DNA from: Hyunsoonleella jejuensis
GTDB lineage: Bacteria; Bacteroidota; Bacteroidia; Flavobacteriales; Flavobacteriaceae
Assembly (NCBI RefSeq): GCF_900111025.1
Contig: NZ_FOFN01000001.1
Location: 1,054,001-1,118,000, forward strand
Direction: 5' to 3'
Length of the DNA stretch: 64,000 nucleotides
The stretch's first letter is position 1. Each line of letters starts with the position of its first letter. The position numbers and the translations under genes are program-made. Under the pieces are notes generated by a model that saw only the letters and a program-made list of their open reading frames with translations, ran no database searches and was not told the origin of the DNA. This document shows positions 53,555-60,670 of this stretch, piece after piece.

Positions 53555-54515
53555 TATTATTCAAAGTTGGATTCTGTCCAAAAGAGGGTTTAATATATTT
53601 TATTTAACAATATTAATTTTATCAGGTTCGGTATATACTGTTAGTCAATATTTAATTAATAATGAGATAATTGATTCTATATTTGTTGGCTTGCTTTTGG
53701 GAGGAACTTTTGTCTTAATCCTTGGGATTTCATCGATAAAAAAGTTTATGTCTAACAATGCCAGTTCATTTGCTGAAGAATTAAATGATTTTGATAAGGA
53801 TTATCTTAAATCTCTTTTTGTAAAAGTTTTTAACAACCCATTTTGGATTTACGTAGCTATAATTTACGGTGTTATGGTTGGTATAACGCCCTTTATATTT
53901 GGGTTGTGGGATGAAAACTTTATTTTAAAATTTCAGTTATCAGTTTTCTTGTTTATAGTAAACTTTCTAACTGGAGCAAGTTTGTTCGCATTGTCGATGT
54001 TGTTTGTTCTTTTATATAAAGCTTCAAAAAAAATTAATGCAAAAATTTATGACAGAACTAATATTGCAGTGAAATTTGTTGTTACCTTATCTCAAATGGC
54101 TAGTGTGATTGCATCATTCTATGTTGCTTTTTCGATTGGAAGTATTTATTTTTCTCAAATTCCCTATAATACATTGGTTATAGGTTATTCTTTATTTGCA
54201 GCATTAATTATTTTATTGGCATATATTATTCCAATGATTCCAATTAGAAACAAAATTCAACATCAGAAAAGAGATCTTAAAGACGAAATTGCACAGTTAT
54301 TACAAATAGAGATTGATGGATTGCTTAATAAAGCCAAAATGGATAAGGTAATTGATACCAGTAAATACAATTCACTACTTGAAATAAATAGTAAAATATC
54401 AGGTATCCCCACGTTGCCTATAGGTATAAAGGCTATATGGAATGCTTTAGGTATAATCGCAGTCACAACTCTCCCTATAATTATTCAATTGGTTTTGGAA
54501 AAATTAATGAACTAA
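53541..54515 (+). CDS. polytopic membrane protein
   Basis: 324 residues with about six to seven hydrophobic segments (for example FIVNFLTGASLFALSMLFVLLY and LVIGYSLFAALIILLAYIIPMI... split over two helices) and a charged cytoplasmic helix (NKIQHQKRDLKDEIAQLLQIEIDGLLNKAKMD). No family recognised. Start overlaps the hydrolase gene by 14 bases, suggesting a two-protein membrane complex. Last gene before the island's right end. Confidence 0.65.
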   Translation: MEITSIIQSWILSKRGFNIFYLTILILSGSVYTVSQYLINNEIIDSIFVGLLLGGTFVLILGISSIKKFMSNNASSFAEELNDFDKDYLKSLFVKVFNNPFWIYVAIIYGVMVGITPFIFGLWDENFILKFQLSVFLFIVNFLTGASLFALSMLFVLLYKASKKINAKIYDRTNIAVKFVVTLSQMASVIASFYVAFSIGSIYFSQIPYNTLVIGYSLFAALIILLAYIIPMIPIRNKIQHQKRDLKDEIAQLLQIEIDGLLNKAKMDKVIDTSKYNSLLEINSKISGIPTLPIGIKAIWNALGIIAVTTLPIIIQLVLEKLMN

Positions 54516-54624
54516 AAAAAATTAATTAATTTTAGTAAACGATATTAATTTCTTTTTAAATTTCAAAAGAAGAACTCTAAATTCATTCAGGTTTAAGTAC
54601 GTTAATTTTGAAGCAAATTATTCG

Positions 54625-54647
54625 ATGTTGTCCCGAATGTTGTCCCT
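54625..54647 (+). repeat. tandem repeat, putative integrase arm sites (right)
   Basis: ATGTTGTCCC at 54625-54634 and AATGTTGTCCCT at 54636-54647, in the same orientation as the pair at 20384-20407. About 57 bases inside the right attachment core. Nothing else is seen between the membrane-protein gene and this point (54516-54624). Confidence 0.65.
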
Positions 54648-54655
54648 TTCAAGAA

Positions 54656-54698
54656 ATAAAAAACCCTTAAAAGTTTGATATTCAAACAAGTAAGGGTT
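54656..54698 (-). terminator. island-borne terminator downstream of tRNA-Phe
   Basis: On the minus strand AACCCTTA...TAAGGGTT (outer arms 54691-54698 and 54662-54669) with an inner GTTTGA/TCAAAC stem and a run of T after the second arm. It lies inside the island just past the tRNA 3' end and so replaces the hairpin that integration moved to 20212-20247. Confidence 0.75.
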
Positions 54699-54703
54699 AA
54701 TTT

Positions 54704-54718
54704 AAGTGGTACCTCCAG
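54704..54718 (+). repeat. right attachment site core (in tRNA-Phe)
   Basis: AAGTGGTACCTCCAG, identical to 20257-20271. It covers the 3' acceptor strand and the end of the T-stem of tRNA-Phe, so the tRNA is kept intact after integration. Confidence 0.85.
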
Positions 54719-54779
54719 GAATCGAACCAGGGACACAAGGATTTTCAGTCCTTTGCTCTACCAACTGAGCTAAGGTACC
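54707..54779 (-). tRNA. tRNA-Phe (GAA)
   Basis: 73-base cloverleaf on the minus strand. Acceptor stem GGTACCT/AGGTACC, D-arm GCTC...GAGC, anticodon arm AAGGA-CTGAAAA-TCCTT with anticodon GAA at 54746-54744, T-arm CCTGG-TTCGATT-CCAGG and discriminator A. The CCA end is not encoded. It is the integration site of the island. The 54780-54929 stretch beyond it holds nothing further that can be identified. Confidence 0.97.
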
Positions 54780-54929
54780 TCGCCAAAGCGGATGCAAATA
54801 TATATGCATTTTTATTATTTGCCAAAATAAAAATACAAAAAAGATAGCTTAGTAGCCAATTCAATAATTATAATATACTTAACATATTAATTCACTTGGT
54901 TTTGTAGATTTACACTTTTACAATTTGTA

Positions 54930-55658
54930 ATGAATTTAATAATTGATGTTGGCAATACATTTGTGAAACTGGCGGTCTTCGAATCTGATGCGTTGGTATT
55001 TAAAACCGCTGTGGAATTGGGAGATGTTGTAGATGAGGTTAAAAATTTAAAACATGATTTTCCTAAACTCAAAAACGCTATTATTTCTTCCGTTGGGGCT
55101 TTAAAAACTAGTCAAATTAGTGCCATACACAAACAAATTGACGTACTTCAGTTAAATCATACCACAAAAGTACCTTTTAAAAATAGTTATAATACGCCAA
55201 AAACTTTGGGGATAGATAGAATTGCGCTAGTTAGCGCGTCAGTATATCATTATCCTAAAAATAATGCACTAATTATAGATGCGGGTACTTGTATTACTTA
55301 CGATTTTATTACCGATAAGAACGAGTATCTCGGTGGTGCCATTTCTCCTGGAATTAGAATGCGCTACAGGGCACTACATAATTTAACCGCTAATTTACCG
55401 TTACTAGAAACAAAAATGCCTAAACATATTATTGGAACATCAACACAAAGTTCTATACATTCTGGTGTTATAAATGGTGTTATTAACGAAATTGATGGCT
55501 CTATTAAAAGCTATAAAGAAAAATACTTGGATTTAACAGTTATTTTAACAGGTGGCGATGCTAATTTCTTGTCAAAACAATTAAAAAGTAGCATATTTGC
55601 CAACTCTAATTTTCTTTTGGAAGGTTTAAACTATATTTTGAAATTTAATTCAAACTAA
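54930..55658 (+). CDS. coaX: type III pantothenate kinase
   Basis: Phosphorylates pantothenate, first step of coenzyme A synthesis. 242 residues of the ASKHA fold: IIDVGNTFVKLAVF at the N-terminus (phosphate loop), TLGIDRIALVSA near 90, IIDAGTCITYDFI near 112-125, GGAISPGIRMRYRAL near 131 and ILTGGDANFL near the end. Type III enzymes need a monovalent cation and are not feedback-inhibited by CoA. The stop overlaps the next ATG (TAATG). Confidence 0.93.
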   Translation: MNLIIDVGNTFVKLAVFESDALVFKTAVELGDVVDEVKNLKHDFPKLKNAIISSVGALKTSQISAIHKQIDVLQLNHTTKVPFKNSYNTPKTLGIDRIALVSASVYHYPKNNALIIDAGTCITYDFITDKNEYLGGAISPGIRMRYRALHNLTANLPLLETKMPKHIIGTSTQSSIHSGVINGVINEIDGSIKSYKEKYLDLTVILTGGDANFLSKQLKSSIFANSNFLLEGLNYILKFNSN

Positions 55659-56962
55659 TGATAAAAAAACTGGTAGTAGTTTTTGTTGCTATTTTCACTA
55701 TCACGGCGTATGCTCAAGAAGGAACAGCTTCTCCATACTCGTTTTACGGCATAGGAAGCCTTAAATTTAAGGGAACTGTAGAGAATAGAAGTATGGGAGG
55801 ATTAAGTATCTACAGAGATAGTATACATATTAATCTTCGTAATCCAGCTTCATTTACGGGACCAAATCTTTTAATGTTTAATAATGAAAGTAGGCCCGTT
55901 AAATATGCAATTGGTGGTAATTATTCCAGTATCAATTTAAAAAGTAATGCAGGGACTGCTAATGTATCTTCAGCTACTTTTGATTATTTAGCCTTAAACT
56001 TTCCTGTTGGGAGATTTGGAGTAGGCATGGGGCTTTTGCCTTATACTGCTGTGGGCTACAAATTGGAAACAGATAACGATGACGGAGTTACCACAAATAG
56101 ATATAATGGAGAGGGTGGATTAAATAAAGCCTTTTTTGGGGTAGCATATAGTATTTCTAATAATTTCAGTTTAGGTGTAAATGCTCAGTATAATTTTGGG
56201 AACATTCAAAACAGTGCTATGGAATTTAGGTTCGATAATGATGGCATACCTTTGTTAGCTCAATCGAGAGAAAATAATCGTTCTGATTTAAGTGGTTTGA
56301 ATTTTGATTTCGGATTGTACTATAAATCAAAACTAAGCAAATCTTTAGAGTTAACTACGGCACTTACCTTTACACCAGAAAGTAATATAACATCAAAAAA
56401 TCAGCGCAGTTTTTCAACGGTTGCCATTGCAGGCTCTGGAGACGAAATTGTTTTAAGCACCATTGATGATGATTTAGAAGCACAAGGTCTATTAGAGACC
56501 GATTTGGTGTTACCTTCAAAATTTTCTTTTGGCGCAGGCCTTGGGCAAGCAAGAAAATGGTTTGTAGGTGTAGAATACGAAAGCCAGAAGATTAGTAATT
56601 TTGAGAATATTCTATACCAAACATCAGCAACTAGTTATCAGGATGCTTCTAGGTTTTCATTAGGTGGATTTTACATACCAGAATATAATTCCTTTTCAAG
56701 TTATTTTAAACGTTTGGTTTATAGAGCAGGATTGCGAATGGAAAATACAGGCTTAAGTATTGAAAATGAATCCATAAAAGAGTTTGGCATATCTTTTGGT
56801 GTAGGTATACCAGTTGGAGATTTTGGTTCAAATGCAAATATAGGATTAGAAGTAGGTAGAAAAGGCACGACAAATCAGAATTTAATACAAGAGAATTTTA
56901 TAAACTTTCAGATTAGTTTATCTTTGAACGATAGATGGTTTCAAAAGAGGAAATATGACTAA
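55658..56962 (+). CDS. outer-membrane beta-barrel protein
   Basis: 434 residues with signal peptide MIKKLVVVFVAIFTITAYAQE. The mature N-terminus (SPYSFYGIGSLKFKGTVENRSMGGL ...) and the many alternating strands (FGVGMGLLPYTAVGYKL, NFSLGVNAQYNFGNI, LSGLNFDFGLYYKSKL, EFGISFGVGIPVG) match flavobacterial outer-membrane barrels of the FadL/PorV-like look. No function is known. Co-transcribed with coaX, the TPR protein and lptC, which suggests an envelope role. Confidence 0.8.
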   Translation: MIKKLVVVFVAIFTITAYAQEGTASPYSFYGIGSLKFKGTVENRSMGGLSIYRDSIHINLRNPASFTGPNLLMFNNESRPVKYAIGGNYSSINLKSNAGTANVSSATFDYLALNFPVGRFGVGMGLLPYTAVGYKLETDNDDGVTTNRYNGEGGLNKAFFGVAYSISNNFSLGVNAQYNFGNIQNSAMEFRFDNDGIPLLAQSRENNRSDLSGLNFDFGLYYKSKLSKSLELTTALTFTPESNITSKNQRSFSTVAIAGSGDEIVLSTIDDDLEAQGLLETDLVLPSKFSFGAGLGQARKWFVGVEYESQKISNFENILYQTSATSYQDASRFSLGGFYIPEYNSFSSYFKRLVYRAGLRMENTGLSIENESIKEFGISFGVGIPVGDFGSNANIGLEVGRKGTTNQNLIQENFINFQISLSLNDRWFQKRKYD

Positions 56963-56980
56963 CAGCGTAACACGATTATC

Positions 56981-58369
56981 ATGAGAACAAAATTTACATT
57001 ATTAACATTTTTATTCACTTTCTTAATAGCGGGTGTAAATAGTGTGGGTGCTCAAAATGAAGAGCAAATGGCTAAATTATCTATAATGACAGAATATGCC
57101 AAAGCAAAAAATTATGAGGCAGCTTACAAGCCTTTTAAGGAGCTTTGGGCCGAAAACCCAAAATTTAACCGCGCTATATATGTATATGGTGAAAAAATAC
57201 TTGATTATCAAATAGATAAATCTACTGGCAATGACAAAGTAGGTTACCTTAATGATTTAATGAAGCTTTGGGAAGATAGACGAGAGCATTTTGCATCTAA
57301 AACCCCAAAAGGAGAATATGCCGCCAAAGCATGTCAATTAATGTTTGATAACAAGGAGGTTTTAGGAAAAAGCGATAAAGAATTGTACGATTGTTTTGAT
57401 GCAGCTTACAATGACGATAAAAAAACATTCGATAACCCAAAAAGTTTATACACTTACTTTTATTTAATGGTAAAGTTGTATGATGCAGGTTTAAAACCAG
57501 CAAAAGACCTTTTTAATAAATACGATGATGTCGTTGAGAAAATTGAAGAGGAAGTTCAAATAGCTTCTGAAAAATTGAATAAACTTGTTCAGAAAGAGGA
57601 ATCGGGAACGCCTTTAACCTCTAAAGATAAAAAATACGAAAAGTACTATGGTCAAATACTTAATGCTTTCGACCAAATATCAGGAAGTATTGATTCCCAA
57701 TTGGGAGGACGTGCCAATTGTGAAAACTTAATTCCGTTATACAGTAAAGATTTTGATGCGAATATAAATGACGCAGTTTGGTTGAAGCGTGCTGTAAGTA
57801 GAATGTTTAACAAAGAGTGTACTGATGATCCATTATACGAAAAACTGGTTAAGGCATACGACGCTACTGCACCTTCTGCAGATACCAAATATTTTGTGGC
57901 TACGATTTTACTTAAAAATGGAAAAACTTCAGAGGCTGAAAAGTACCTAAAGGAATCTTACGATTTAGAGACAGATACCTTTAAGAAATCTAAACTAGCT
58001 AATAGAATTGGCTTAATTTTAAAGAAAAAAGGCAGATACGGTCAAGCAAGAGGGTATTTTAGAGATGCCTTAAAGCTTAACCCTTCAAATGGTCGTCCAC
58101 ACTTATCTATAGCTGCAATGTATGCCGCAAGTGCAAAAGACTGTGGAGATACCAATTTTAACAAAAGAGCTGTGTATTGGTATGCTGCCCAGGAGGCAAG
58201 AAAAGCATCTAGGGTAGATCCTACTTTAAATAAGGCGGCTGCCCAAAGTGCTGCAAATTATGAAGCTAAGGCGCCACAAAGAGCAGAGATTTTCCAAGCT
58301 GGAAATGGCGGTACAGTTATAAATATTGGATGCTGGATTGGAGGTTCTGTAACAGTGCCAAAAATTTAA
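56981..58369 (+). CDS. exported tetratricopeptide-repeat protein
   Basis: 462 residues, signal peptide ending near GVNSVGAQ. Helical throughout: an N-terminal part with LSIMTEYAKAKNYEAAYKPFKELWAENP, a linker, and C-terminal TPR-like repeats (about 300-395) such as TILLKNGKTSEAEKYLKESYDLE and GLILKKKGRYGQARGYFRDALKLNPSNGRPHLSIAAMY. Likely a periplasmic scaffold. Its stop codon overlaps the lptC start (TAATG), so the two are coupled. Confidence 0.82.
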   Translation: MRTKFTLLTFLFTFLIAGVNSVGAQNEEQMAKLSIMTEYAKAKNYEAAYKPFKELWAENPKFNRAIYVYGEKILDYQIDKSTGNDKVGYLNDLMKLWEDRREHFASKTPKGEYAAKACQLMFDNKEVLGKSDKELYDCFDAAYNDDKKTFDNPKSLYTYFYLMVKLYDAGLKPAKDLFNKYDDVVEKIEEEVQIASEKLNKLVQKEESGTPLTSKDKKYEKYYGQILNAFDQISGSIDSQLGGRANCENLIPLYSKDFDANINDAVWLKRAVSRMFNKECTDDPLYEKLVKAYDATAPSADTKYFVATILLKNGKTSEAEKYLKESYDLETDTFKKSKLANRIGLILKKKGRYGQARGYFRDALKLNPSNGRPHLSIAAMYAASAKDCGDTNFNKRAVYWYAAQEARKASRVDPTLNKAAAQSAANYEAKAPQRAEIFQAGNGGTVINIGCWIGGSVTVPKI

Positions 58370-58923
58370 TGCAAGAACGAATAGCTAAATATAAAATTTT
58401 AAACATAGTCATAGCGTTAGTTATGGCTATGTTTTTTTCGTGTAAAAACAACTTTAAAGATATTCAGAAAATTGGTATTTCTGAAAACGAACCTATTGGT
58501 GTTGCAGAAAATATCAATTTAAAATATACAGATTCTGGTAAAGTAAAGGCTATACTAAAAAGTCCAAAAATGTACGATTACAGTAATAGGAAATTTGCCT
58601 ACAACGAATTTACCGATGGTGTTAATTTAGAACTTTTTGAAGATGGCAAGAAAAGCGTTGTAGTTTCTGATTATGCTATTATTTACAACAAAACTAATAT
58701 CATCGATTTGCAGGGTAACGTAGTAATTACCACGCATAGTAACGACACGCTTTTTGCAGAACAATTATACTACGATCAAGAAAAAGAATGGCTATTTACT
58801 AATAAACCTGTTACGTTTAGAACCGGTCGTGATTTAATAAATGGCAATGGTTTCGATTCTAATTCAAAATTCACAAACGCTGAAGTTTTAGAAATCACTG
58901 GTCTTATTACTGTAGATGAATAA
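58369..58923 (+). CDS. lptC: LptC-like LPS export protein
   Basis: About 184 residues. Hydrophobic N-terminus with a lipobox-like end (LVMAMFFSC), so probably a lipoprotein, then the beta-jellyroll repeats of the LptC/OstA family: VKAILKSPKMYDYSNRKFAY, VSDYAIIYNKTNIIDLQGNVVITTHSNDTLFAEQLYYD and TGRDLINGNGFDSN. It would bridge lipopolysaccharide from the inner-membrane extractor to the periplasmic LptA. Start at 58369 is chosen because it overlaps the TPR stop and starts just before the signal; an upstream in-frame start at 58330 is unlikely. Confidence 0.85.
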   Translation: MQERIAKYKILNIVIALVMAMFFSCKNNFKDIQKIGISENEPIGVAENINLKYTDSGKVKAILKSPKMYDYSNRKFAYNEFTDGVNLELFEDGKKSVVVSDYAIIYNKTNIIDLQGNVVITTHSNDTLFAEQLYYDQEKEWLFTNKPVTFRTGRDLINGNGFDSNSKFTNAEVLEITGLITVDE

Positions 58924-58970
58924 TTTTTGGGTCTTTACATTACATTTCATATTTAAAGTTCTATTTTAAG

Positions 58971-58978
58971 TATCTTTG
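58971..58978 (+). promoter_or_regulatory. promoter -7 element
   Basis: TATCTTTG, exact TAnnTTTG, 20 bases before the small membrane protein gene. Confidence 0.5.
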
Positions 58979-58997
58979 TACCATAATTTATTCAATT

Positions 58998-59186
58998 ATG
59001 AGATACGCTAAGTTTTTCCAATTTGTATACTTAGTTTTTGGGGTATTGTTTTTAGGCGATGCAATTACAAAATATACGGCCAATGGCGAAATTGCCTATC
59101 CTTCCATTTTATTGGGGATAACAGCAATTTTCATGTTCTTCTTCAGAAGAAGATTTATGAAGAAATTTGAAAATAGAGACAAATAA
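58998..59186 (+). CDS. small membrane protein
   Basis: 62 residues with two hydrophobic helices (FFQFVYLVFGVLFLGDAI and YPSILLGITAIFMFFF) and a basic tail RRRFMKKFENRDK. No named family, but a protein of this design in front of the CNNM transporter gene is plausible as a partner. It ends at the base before the next ATG. Confidence 0.7.
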   Translation: MRYAKFFQFVYLVFGVLFLGDAITKYTANGEIAYPSILLGITAIFMFFFRRRFMKKFENRDK

Positions 59187-60476
59187 ATGACGATTTACGT
59201 TGTTATTATTGTACTGTCCTTAATCCTTTCTGCATTCTTTTCAGGAATGGAAATTGCATATGTCTCTTCCAATAAAATTCACATTGAAATAGAGAAAAAA
59301 CAGGAAGGTGTTCTGGCAACAGTGCTTAGAAGATTAACGGCCAAACCTTCCAAATTTATTACCACCATGCTTATTGGTAACAATATAGCATTGGTAATTT
59401 ACGGGTTTTTTATGGGTGATGTTTTGGTACACTGGTTTCAATCCATGTTGCCATCAAACTCAGCATTGATTACTTATCTGCTAACCGATTTAAGCCTGTT
59501 AACGCAAACCATAATCTCTACGTTTGTAATCTTAATCACTGCAGAATTTTTGCCAAAAGTATTTTTCCAAATCTACGCCAACACACTTTTAAAAATTTTA
59601 GCAGTACCAGCTTACATCTTTTATGTATTGTTTACTTGGATATCAGATTTCGTGATTTGGATATCAGATTTGGTTCTAAAATATTTCTTTAAAACCGATG
59701 GTGACAATATTCAAATGGCATTTACCAAGGTAGAATTAGGAAATTATATTAGTGAGCAAATGGAGTCTGTAGAGGCGCATGATGAGGTAGATTCAGAAAT
59801 TCAGATCTTTCAAAATGCTTTGGAGTTTTCAGAAGTAAAAGCTCGAGAGGTAATGGTGCCTAGAACAGAGCTTATTGCCGTAGATATTAATGAGTCTATA
59901 AAGTCTTTAAACGCTTTATTTACTGATACGGGTTGCTCTAAAATTTTAGTGTATAAAGATTCCATAGATGATATCTTAGGCTATGTACATTCTTTCGAAC
60001 TGTTTAAAAAACCAAAAACCATCAAGGCTATTTTACTACCGGTAGAATTTGTTCCTGGTACGGTGTTGGTTAGTGATGTGTTAAATATTTTAATTAAAAA
60101 AAGAAAAAGTATTGCAGTAGTCTTGGATGAATACGGCGGGACTTCAGGTATTATGACCGTCGAGGATATCGTGGAAGAGCTATTTGGTGAGATTGAAGAC
60201 GAACACGATACCGTGGTTTTAAAGGAAGAGCAAATTAATAAGAATACCTATCAGTTTTCCGCAAGAATGGAGGTAGATTACATTAACGAAACCTATAAAA
60301 TAAACCTTCCAGAAGATGAAAACTACGAAACATTAGGTGGTTTAATTGTTAATCGTACGGAACAAATTCCACAAAAAGACGAAGTGATTACTATAGATGC
60401 ATTTCAGTTTACAATTTTAGAAGTCTCCAATACAAAAATTGATTTGGTTGAAGTAAAGCTTATTGAAGAAGATTAG
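59187..60476 (+). CDS. CNNM/CorC-type membrane transporter
   Basis: 429 residues. N-terminal DUF21 with about four transmembrane helices (starting VVIIVLSLILSAFFSGMEIAYVSSN and containing TAEFLPKVFF), then a CBS-domain pair (VMVPRTELIAVDINESI ... DILGYVHSFELF ... VVLDEYGGTSGIMTVEDIVEELFGEIEDEHD) and a C-terminal CorC/HlyC domain (YQFSARMEVDYINETY ... ETLGGLIV). The family is linked to magnesium and cobalt efflux, although often named hemolysin. Single gene start-to-stop with the small membrane protein. Confidence 0.92.
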   Translation: MTIYVVIIVLSLILSAFFSGMEIAYVSSNKIHIEIEKKQEGVLATVLRRLTAKPSKFITTMLIGNNIALVIYGFFMGDVLVHWFQSMLPSNSALITYLLTDLSLLTQTIISTFVILITAEFLPKVFFQIYANTLLKILAVPAYIFYVLFTWISDFVIWISDLVLKYFFKTDGDNIQMAFTKVELGNYISEQMESVEAHDEVDSEIQIFQNALEFSEVKAREVMVPRTELIAVDINESIKSLNALFTDTGCSKILVYKDSIDDILGYVHSFELFKKPKTIKAILLPVEFVPGTVLVSDVLNILIKKRKSIAVVLDEYGGTSGIMTVEDIVEELFGEIEDEHDTVVLKEEQINKNTYQFSARMEVDYINETYKINLPEDENYETLGGLIVNRTEQIPQKDEVITIDAFQFTILEVSNTKIDLVEVKLIEED

Positions 60477-60670
60477 GCCATTTGCACATCCACTGTGTAA
60501 CTTAAATTAAAGCCTATTTCTCCTTTCATTATTGAATAGAAAATAGTATTTTCGCGCACGATATTTTCATCAAATTACAATCCTTTCAATGTTTTAGGCG
60601 TTTTGAGTGTGAGGAAAAGTTGAAAATAGACAAATTATCCAACGTAACAGTTTAAAAATATAATTTACAG

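Larger units (their letters stand above)
20257..54718. mobile_element. tRNA-Phe-integrated genomic island with defence cargo
   Basis: Bounded by the 15-bp direct repeat AAGTGGTACCTCCAG at 20257-20271 and 54704-54718; the right copy is the 3' part of tRNA-Phe. A tyrosine recombinase gene lies just inside the left end, followed by an excisionase-like HTH gene and a polymerase-like gene. Tandem ATGTTGTCCC repeats occur near both ends. About 27 kb of the 34.5 kb is one defence-type operon. No relaxase, type IV coupling protein or phage structural genes are present, so it is not self-conjugative; it may be a satellite or be moved by another element. Confidence 0.88.

Noticed and set aside
20438-54700. 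CRISPR array or toxin-antitoxin pair in the island
   Set aside because: No regularly spaced direct repeats of CRISPR type were seen. The Cas4-like protein belongs to DUF2779 and has no cas neighbours.
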